From NCBI GenBank assembly GCA_024693285.1, contig JAILLE010000038.1, positions 62,001 to 126,000 on the forward strand: a stretch of DNA of 64,000 bases, read 5' to 3'. Each line of letters opens with the position of its first letter. The first letter of the stretch is position 1. A program made the position numbers and the translations under genes. The notes below the pieces were generated by a model. The model made no database searches. It was not told the DNA's origin and saw only the letters and a list, made by a program, of their open reading frames with translations. Source of the DNA: Bacteroidales bacterium. Lineage in GTDB: Bacteria; Bacteroidota; Bacteroidia; Bacteroidales; UBA932. Below, in pieces: positions 58,222 through 64,000 of this stretch.

Positions 58222-61146
58222 CTATTCTTTATTGGTTACAACATTCCCTTCATCGTAATAAATATCCACCCCTGTTATCTTATCTATCTTCTTAAAAAGA
58301 TCGACAAATTGAGCAAATACCACTGGTGCGTCCTCATTCAATACACTATTCGCAAAAGAGGTCTTTTTTGAATCAGAAATATCAAATACATTTTCCCCTT
58401 TTAAAACTTCGTTCTTAATCAGACCTTTATCTGCAAGGTATTTATGACCGAAATAATGCTCTATCTCAAAAAAATTGAATTCTTGCCTAGTCTGTAAATA
58501 TTGTTGCATTTCACCAGGTATTGGAATACATAAAAGGAACACGTTATTCTTAATCTTGTTGCGTTTGATACATCCTTCATCTATTTCGTCGTAATCCTTC
58601 TTTAGAGAATTATACGCAGTTAAGCCTGCATTATCATGGTCAAATATACCTATGATATAATCATAGGTTTCTGAGTAGTTAATACCAGCCTCAATGGCTT
58701 TAGAAACCGCATGAGTGGAACCAGTAACTCCATTCTGTGTAGCCATTTCGACATTCCAATAAGGGAATTGTCCATGAGTCAATGTTATATATGCATGTTC
58801 CAAGATAAGAGCATCGGTACGCCCTTCGACAAACAACTTTACTCTCCGATAAGGATGTATCGTATCAAGAGCAGAAAAACGTGCTTTTGGAGATGCTTCA
58901 TCTAGGAGTTGTTTCGTAACTCCTTTTAAAGAATGATAGTCTTTCTTTACCTGGTCTCTAAGATCTTTATACCTGTTTTTTCCAAGCACTTCTATGCTGA
59001 TACCCAAAAGGGAATTGATATTAGGATCGCTCAACAACAGACGCTGGCCAATGAGAAAGCTTAAGGGTTCATCATTACCAATTCTCTTGGAATCAAGTGT
59101 AAAGGCTAGGCACACCAATTGATAGCCTATCGCTGGTATGATGGACTTATCATAGTTATCAGAAGCTACTAATCCTTCGTATCTTGAACGCAATACATCA
59201 TAACTTAATTCCAAAGGAGTCTTCAAAGTCAGGGAATTAAACATCTCATAGAAATGAATAAGGCTTAATGCTTGAACAATAGGCAAGCGGTAATTTTTAA
59301 AGAGTGTTTTAGGCAATGTCGCCATCTTTTTGAAAGCCTCATTTGTGTCCAGTGATAAATTAAGAGCAGAAAGTATAACATCACGTCGAACGATATCATC
59401 AGACAAATAAAGCGCTTGTAGCAGGTATCCTGCCCCTTGAATACCGGATATGTATTCCATTACGCGACTCGCAGTCTGAAGTTTTGCGTTGATACTTCTA
59501 GCAAAATCGTCCATATCTTTAGTGATTCCAGCATAGAAAACTGCCACATTCTGCCACTTCAGATCAAAGAACTTATCAACCAGTTCTTGTTCATCCCCCC
59601 TATGGAAATAAAAAAACTCCACTGCTGCATAATACTCCATGTATGTATCATGGGAGAAGCAAACATACTTGCCATCTTTGATATATAGTATTCCAGTATT
59701 CTTGACAATGTATTCAAGTCCTTCTTCCAAAGAACCTCCCTTAATCTGTTTGGACTTTCCTTTATAAAACTCAACAAAATAAGAGATAAATTCATTATAT
59801 GTCAGAGGTTTATGTTCTTCACGTTCCATGAGAAGATACCCATACATTGAAAGAATGCGTTCACGGAAAGTAACATCGATAAACTCAATTTTACTAGAAA
59901 CAATTGCTCTTCCGACTACGAGATCATTGAATTTTGAATAAATATCAGTAACTGTGGCCGGAACCTCGTAATCTGTTTCATCAAAAAGTATAGAAATAAG
60001 AGATAGTGTCAGAGGGGTAATTGGCAAACGTTCAAGTATCTTATTTTCTCTTAAAGATTCAAGCAAATCGCTTGCTTTTGCTTCATCAGGAAGAAAAGTA
60101 TTAACAAAACGGCGTATCTGTTCAGTGTTGAATCGTGAAATTTCATAGAATGCAGCATCCTTCCTCTCAATATATTCTTGATAACGATCTTCACCTCGAG
60201 TGGTCAAGATAAACCTAATTTTGCGATGACTCAGATTAACCAGTTGTCTTATTACATCTTTTTGTTGACTAGGCTCAAACTCATCAATACTATCAACAAG
60301 TAATATCACCTCATACTTTTCTGTTAAATCATCTAAAGAATCCCCAAGTGAAGACAATTTTGACAACACAATGGATTTAACATCTTTCATTGCGTTAATC
60401 AAATCTATTGCGGAAATAAAAACCGGAACGTTTTTCTTTTCTTTTGTCAGCGTCTGATTCTCTTTAGATAGGGTTAAACCAATGTTATACAACAATGTAG
60501 TTTTTCCAGAGCCAGGCTGTCCAGAAACAACCGCACTTCTACCGACATTGATTAATTCCTTCATGTCCACACGCTTTCGCATCAATCGATGAGTCTGTGG
60601 ATCCTCAACTTCTTCAATGAGAGATGGTTGAATGAATATATTTATGAGTCGTTTGAACTTATCAGAAGGGAGATGTAACAGTTTCAACTGATTCTCATTC
60701 TCCATCAAAGATTCATACTGGTGCTCATAATCAACTAACGCAGAGTCATCATGACGCCAATAGTCAGGGAAGTGAGCATTAATCATTGTAATAAGTTCAT
60801 CTCGCCCGATGTAGTTGATTCTTATTGAAGGATAAACCGAATTAAGAGTACTTTGGAAGCCAGTGGAAATATGTTGATTAGAGACAAGAGTTACAACATT
60901 GAAAGTTTCTGTACTGGCCGCATTGTCAATAAGTTTGGTAATACTCTCTATATTGACATTACCGCTGAGTTTTTCCTCTGGTAAAACAAAGACATGCCTC
61001 ATCTCTGAAAGAGCCGAATGTTCCTCTGCACGTACACAGCCTCTTTCGTCACGAATATTTTGAAATCCGATTAGTCCCAGCAAAGACTTTATTAAAGCTA
61101 TTAAACTCTTATTATCGAGAGATTTTATTATTTCAATTTTAGTCAT
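58222..61146 (-). CDS. Large NACHT NTPase with Mrr-like N-terminus and TOPRIM-like C-terminus
   Basis: 974 residues from the ATG at 61146. The N-terminal 135 residues (LIGFQNIRDERG, NVVTLVSNQHIS, IGRDELITMINAHFPDYW) look like a degenerate Mrr-type nuclease domain without a complete catalytic set. The NACHT core has Walker A VVSGQPGSGKTTLL (about 206-219) and Walker B VILLVDSIDEFEP (about 280-292). A long helical part follows. From about residue 771 there is LFVEGRTDALILEHAY (Glu) and, near 833, IIGIFDHDNAG (Asp-x-Asp), the metal-binding pattern of a TOPRIM domain, then FFEIEHYFGHKYL. NACHT proteins are known bacterial antiphage NLR-like sensors, and a TOPRIM as C-terminal effector would be a nuclease. 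It stands alone; no partner gene is adjacent. It is the intact centre of a decayed island. Confidence 0.85.
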   Translation of the reverse strand: MTKIEIIKSLDNKSLIALIKSLLGLIGFQNIRDERGCVRAEEHSALSEMRHVFVLPEEKLSGNVNIESITKLIDNAASTETFNVVTLVSNQHISTGFQSTLNSVYPSIRINYIGRDELITMINAHFPDYWRHDDSALVDYEHQYESLMENENQLKLLHLPSDKFKRLINIFIQPSLIEEVEDPQTHRLMRKRVDMKELINVGRSAVVSGQPGSGKTTLLYNIGLTLSKENQTLTKEKKNVPVFISAIDLINAMKDVKSIVLSKLSSLGDSLDDLTEKYEVILLVDSIDEFEPSQQKDVIRQLVNLSHRKIRFILTTRGEDRYQEYIERKDAAFYEISRFNTEQIRRFVNTFLPDEAKASDLLESLRENKILERLPITPLTLSLISILFDETDYEVPATVTDIYSKFNDLVVGRAIVSSKIEFIDVTFRERILSMYGYLLMEREEHKPLTYNEFISYFVEFYKGKSKQIKGGSLEEGLEYIVKNTGILYIKDGKYVCFSHDTYMEYYAAVEFFYFHRGDEQELVDKFFDLKWQNVAVFYAGITKDMDDFARSINAKLQTASRVMEYISGIQGAGYLLQALYLSDDIVRRDVILSALNLSLDTNEAFKKMATLPKTLFKNYRLPIVQALSLIHFYEMFNSLTLKTPLELSYDVLRSRYEGLVASDNYDKSIIPAIGYQLVCLAFTLDSKRIGNDEPLSFLIGQRLLLSDPNINSLLGISIEVLGKNRYKDLRDQVKKDYHSLKGVTKQLLDEASPKARFSALDTIHPYRRVKLFVEGRTDALILEHAYITLTHGQFPYWNVEMATQNGVTGSTHAVSKAIEAGINYSETYDYIIGIFDHDNAGLTAYNSLKKDYDEIDEGCIKRNKIKNNVFLLCIPIPGEMQQYLQTRQEFNFFEIEHYFGHKYLADKGLIKNEVLKGENVFDISDSKKTSFANSVLNEDAPVVFAQFVDLFKKIDKITGVDIYYDEGNVVTNKE

Positions 61147-61201
61147 AACAGTATAAATCAATTAGAGATAAAATCCAGATTTGGTCATGGGTATGCCTGT
61201 C

Positions 61202-61432
61202 TTTATAGTTTCCTACTTGCTGCATCATGCCTCGGGCACCTTCGTAGGAGCAGCTTTTGGATCACACTGCCTGAGCTTCATTTAACGCTATTATTATGTC
61301 TTCTTGAGAGAACGCACTGATTTGACATAGCGCTTTTTCTTTATATAACCTGCTTATCAAGGCTGCAGCAGTCTAGTCACCGACACCGGCCGTGTCATCC
61401 ACGTTATCATTCATCACAGGAGCCATATGCAT
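61202..61432 (-). pseudogene. Remnant of a PfkB-family sugar kinase with two stop codons
   Basis: One reading frame on the minus strand gives VDDTAGVGD, then a TAG (61373-61375), then TAAALISRLYKEKALCQISA, IIIALNEAQAV, then a TGA (61262-61264) and SKSCSYEGARGMM. The first block aligns with the DTxGxGD catalytic motif of PfkB kinases and the EGARGMM part with their C-terminus. Only the C-terminal 75 codons or so remain. The substrate cannot be told. The frame runs into the start region of the NACHT gene. Confidence 0.6.
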
Positions 61433-62347
61433 CTACTCGGAGTTGTAGCGGAAGCTGATTCCCCGCTTACCTTTGGTCTGAACGAACAGTTTGTCGCCTA
61501 TACTATCGAACTGGCTAATGTCCTTGATAATCTGGTCGGCGAATTTCACGATGTCAGCTACCGCCACACACTGATTGAAGAGGTTGACATTGCCTCCCTT
61601 GCTGGATGGTACCAAGAAGATGACGGAACCTTTTTCTTTGAATGTAATAGCAAGTTTCTTGGACTTACTTATCTCCGTGACTGAAGCCTCGACAAGGGTA
61701 TTAAGGGCCAGCTCAATATTGGTCATATTATCGTGCAGATAATCTTTCTTCAGTCCCTAGAAGCTCTTATACTGTCTCGTAGTCTTGCCACTCCATCCTT
61801 GTGTGATAATGTCGGTAAGCGAAGCATATTGCTGCCCTTCGGTGACGCCGACACGATCCCACTCGTCGGTAAGTTCCTTGCGCACCTCGATACTGCGGAG
61901 CCGATGGTTTATCCATTTGTCACTATTGCCTAAATGGCGGTAGTCTGCGTATGCCTGTTCGAAGTTCAACTCCGGGTCCTGCATCTGGTCGATACGCTGT
62001 GCGGCAACAGACGCCATCCACTGCTTGAACGGATTGGCCTTGGGGGACGGAATGCTCTGAATGAGGCGTAAAAGCTGCTCTGTGTCAGCAACATCGGTCT
62101 TGTAGCGTTTCCCGTCTTTAGGCGAAGCCATCTTAAGTTGGTTACAATTTGTAACCGACTCATTGCCCTCCTTCCTCAGCCGAAATATAAGCACCTTCAA
62201 ATAATTCTTTACCAAATCATAATCTGGCTGGTCGGTCAATACCGCAAACACATCCACGATGTAGAAGTACCACTTCTCCTGCAGGTCGTCCCAAACGGAA
62301 CGAACCTTTCTTTCTTCAAACAATTGAATCTTATGCTTCTGCGTCAT
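61433..62347 (-). pseudogene. BRO-N/DinD-like DNA-binding protein split by an amber codon
   Basis: From the ATG at 62347 the frame reads VRSVWDDLQEKWYFYIVDVFAVL, typical of a BRO-N antirepressor domain, then LLRLIQSIPSPKANPFKQWM and TDIITQGWSGKTTRQYKSF. A TAG follows at 61757-61759 where a lysine is expected (AAG to TAG), and the same frame continues with GLKKDYLHDNMTNIELALNTLVEASVTE. The distal half ends at 61433. BRO-N proteins occur as phage antirepressors and near defence genes. After SKSKK the C-terminus (AITFKEKGSVIFLVPSS) no longer resembles the usual family, so a fusion or further change is possible. Confidence 0.72.
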
Positions 62348-62380
62348 AATCGATTAAGAACTGGATCCTATAAGTCATCC

Positions 62381-63004
62381 TTAAGGCAATTTTAAAACAC
62401 CGGAAGCAAATGTCATAGCCGTAGCTATAGTTTGGAAAAAGCGTTTAAATGAACGACTTGCCTTATTGTAAGATGCTCTTGCTTTGATAGCATTCAATTC
62501 CGCCTCAACTTCGCGCAGGACATGTGTTGAAGATCTATATCGTGGCTCGACATTTCTGATGACCCGAGTGGCCATATCTATTATCTCACGGATACTTTCA
62601 CTAGTTTTATCTTCTGTGGAATCATCTATCGGGATCCGTATAGCTTGAATCTGGTTATTATCAACTAGGGCTGCAATGATAAAAAGAGGAAAAGAGTCCT
62701 CTGGATTTATCCCAAAGTCTTTCAAAAAATCATAATTCAATTCAAAAGTCTTTCGCTCTCTCCGATTGCCATTCTCATCAGTATAGAACGTAACATGCTG
62801 TCCATATTCAGGACGAATCGCATAAACTATCCATCCGACAGACATGTAATTAAAACTATCCCAATAATCACTATCGCGAAGGACTTTCTTGATGTTAGGG
62901 TTGGCATCCGTGTAAGCAATGATGCCAAACAGATTCGCCGTTCCTCGCCGTGATTTGTCGGCTATCAATTTCGTTCGATCAATATCTTCGTAAATGGGAA
63001 ACAT
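62381..63004 (-). CDS. Unrecognised 207-residue protein of a putative three-gene module
   Basis: The frame is open from the ATG at 63004. The N-terminus (YEDIDRTKLIADKSRRGTANLFGIIAY) and an internal block (DYWDSFNYMSVGWIVYAIRPEYG) are followed by a helical C-terminus (HVLREVEAELNAIKARASY) and a hydrophobic end (AMTFASGVLKLP). No family is recognised. It lies 13 bases downstream of the small gene at 63018-63347 and 33 bases upstream of the BRO-like gene. No in-frame stops are seen, so it may still be active. Confidence 0.6.
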   Translation of the reverse strand: MFPIYEDIDRTKLIADKSRRGTANLFGIIAYTDANPNIKKVLRDSDYWDSFNYMSVGWIVYAIRPEYGQHVTFYTDENGNRRERKTFELNYDFLKDFGINPEDSFPLFIIAALVDNNQIQAIRIPIDDSTEDKTSESIREIIDMATRVIRNVEPRYRSSTHVLREVEAELNAIKARASYNKASRSFKRFFQTIATAMTFASGVLKLP

Positions 63005-63017
63005 AGCCTTTTATTGA

Positions 63018-63347
63018 TTACCTCATCCGACACTTAGACAAAATGGCCTGTTGGCATTGCTTGACAAACCAGTCATTACCAGCCTTAATTGTTAACTTCT
63101 GCTGATCAGATGCATTGGAGTTACTGTCTACAGACAAATCCAGAATACATCTTAACTCTTCCATCCCACGATAGATAATATCAGAATCGAAAGAAATGGC
63201 AGAGCCGGTTCTTTCTGCAAAAGAAATGGTTTCCAGCAGCTTGATTAATGACGGCGCATCATAAATAGCTTTCAGATAGTCAATCCCTTTATGATAATTG
63301 GAAGGGCCCGACAGAATCATTAGTACACAACTGACGATATCAATCAT
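63018..63347 (-). CDS. Unrecognised 109-residue protein of a putative three-gene module
   Basis: The ATG at 63347 lies inside the end of the STAS-like gene (8-base overlap), which suggests translational coupling; a longer frame upstream is not credible. The protein is helical, with LLETISFAERTGSAISF and MEELRCILDLSVD, and it ends ILSKCRMR. No family is recognised. It stands between the STAS-like gene and the 207-residue gene. Confidence 0.55.
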   Translation of the reverse strand: MIDIVSCVLMILSGPSNYHKGIDYLKAIYDAPSLIKLLETISFAERTGSAISFDSDIIYRGMEELRCILDLSVDSNSNASDQQKLTIKAGNDWFVKQCQQAILSKCRMR

Positions 63348-63714
63348 AAATCTTCGGATTATAAAACAATGTATTGAAATAATCCAGTAAATCATTGACG
63401 TCCTTAAATGCGACCTCCTGTGACTGAGAAGGAATAACATTGACTCGTATTTGCTTTCGGCTTACGGCACCCTGCATTGCTTTGATGTCAGATGGGACAT
63501 TGGTCAATTCAACACGGAATGTATTGGCATCAGGAGTCTTCAAAAAGAGATTATAGAAATCATAGATAAAACTGCGGGTTGCGAACTTAGCCCCCTTGAA
63601 ATCCATAACGACGGAATCATCACTGCTGTTCTCAATCAATAATTACAGATCCTGAGCCCGCATCCAAGACTTCAGGTCCGGCGACAGTATCGCCGCAACA
63701 TCTATCGTCTTCAT
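63340..63714 (-). pseudogene. STAS-like (DUF4325) protein interrupted by an ochre codon
   Basis: From the ATG at 63714 the frame reads MKTIDVAAILSPDLKSWM and RAQDL, then TAA at 63643-63645, then LLIENSSDDSVVMDFKGAKF and ATRSFIYDFYNLFLK. The part after the stop is the DUF4325 STAS-like domain, and the part before it matches the usual N-terminus of that family. A TTG at 63639 could restart translation and give a 99-residue protein that keeps most of the domain, so a functional short form is possible. The family is often found next to signalling or defence genes; its role is unknown. Confidence 0.6.
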
Positions 63715-63777
63715 CTAATTCAATGAAATATCTTCCCGCTTTGGGCCAATCTTTGTCTTGCTCTCATAGTATCAACC

Positions 63778-64000
63778 TTACACCCCGACTGGCATAGTCT
63801 GGCAGATTATTCCTTGAAGCTCCTTGCCATTCTTATGCTTATTGCGCTTGACCCCATCGCTTCCCCAAGTGCCCCATTGCTTGAAGAAAAAGGCTTTCCC
63901 TGCATCTTCAACTTGAGTCTTAATGCTCATCACCCATTCTTCTTTCATCGGACGAGCTTGACGTCCACTTTCACCACCGACGATTACCCAATCGATATAT
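63778..64000 (-). CDS. C-terminal part of a DUF5131 (Gp37/Gp68) family protein, running off the window
   Basis: Reading back from base 63999, the minus strand gives IDWVIVGGESGRQARPMKEEW, FFFKQWGTWGSDGVKRNK and GKELQGIICQTMP, then a TAA at 63778-63780. This is the C-terminal third of DUF5131, a radical-SAM-like family first named from phage proteins Gp37/Gp68, and frequently encoded with the three-Cys-motif partner TcmP. The 5' part lies outside the window. A gap of 63 bases separates it from the STAS-like gene. Confidence 0.88.
   Translation of the reverse strand, partial: YIDWVIVGGESGRQARPMKEEWVMSIKTQVEDAGKAFFFKQWGTWGSDGVKRNKHKNGKELQGIICQTMPVGV

Noticed and set aside
61202..63714. Recoding of stop codons as an explanation for interrupted genes
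   Set aside because: TAG, TGA and TAA all occur as internal stops, and the intact neighbours use the same codons as normal ends. Decay is simpler than three-way reassignment.

Overview
The window looks like a chromosome segment of an uncultured or little-studied member of the order Bacteroidales (Bacteroidota). The evidence is a set of genes typical of that phylum: the long NusB, a PUR-type DUF3276 protein, DUF5606, three DUF4252 proteins, a Wzi-family capsule protein and a TonB-dependent receptor. Several start sites are also preceded by the phylum's -7 promoter element TAnnTTTG. No rRNA or tRNA gene was seen. A finer placement is not possible from the sequence alone.

Region 1 (1-15.6 kb) is a core region, mostly on the minus strand. 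It holds a CorC-like CBS protein, a TonB-dependent receptor behind a TPP riboswitch (probably thiamin uptake), a glutaminyl cyclase, the remains of a menaquinone methyltransferase gene with two internal deletions, and the RNase P RNA. A long tightly packed run reads nusB-yajC-ybbR-coaE-DUF5606-rimO-lipoprotein-glpA-glpB-glpC towards rnpB.

Region 2 (15.6-26.6 kb) is metabolic. Three exported proteins (Tat-type Gfo/Idh/MocA oxidoreductase, DUF1080 lipoprotein, sugar isomerase-like lipoprotein) form a plus-strand set ending at a clear terminator. They fit an oxidative, 3-keto route of glycoside cleavage. A GH106-like glycosidase faces a nucleoside-salvage and NAD group (amidohydrolase, punA, nadE).

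Region 3 (26.6-30.4 kb) holds a REP-associated Y1 transposase-like gene flanked by paired palindromic repeats, then an ECF sigma factor operon with three DUF4252 proteins and a short single-pass membrane protein.

Region 4 (30.4-57.7 kb) is one very long minus-strand surface-polysaccharide locus. It contains a CpsB-type phosphatase, a CapD/PglF-like dehydratase, Wzi, aminotransferases, an initiating MraY/WecA-like transferase, several glycosyltransferases, Wzy, Wzx, a LicD/cytidylyltransferase pair, and a CitE-ATP-grasp-GNAT-DegT group that may build an unusual acyl or amide substituent. The central part (about 44-54 kb) is clearly richer in A+T than the flanks. Its 5' end carries rfbA, a mutarotase and a frameshifted remnant of an SDR dehydratase.

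Region 5 (57.7-64 kb) looks like a partly decayed defence or accessory island. It has a large NACHT ATPase with a degenerate Mrr-like N-terminus and a C-terminal TOPRIM-like domain, a PfkB-type kinase remnant with two stops, a BRO-N-like gene split by an amber codon, a three-gene STAS-like (DUF4325) module whose first gene carries an ochre codon, and the end of a DUF5131 (Gp37/Gp68) gene running off the window.
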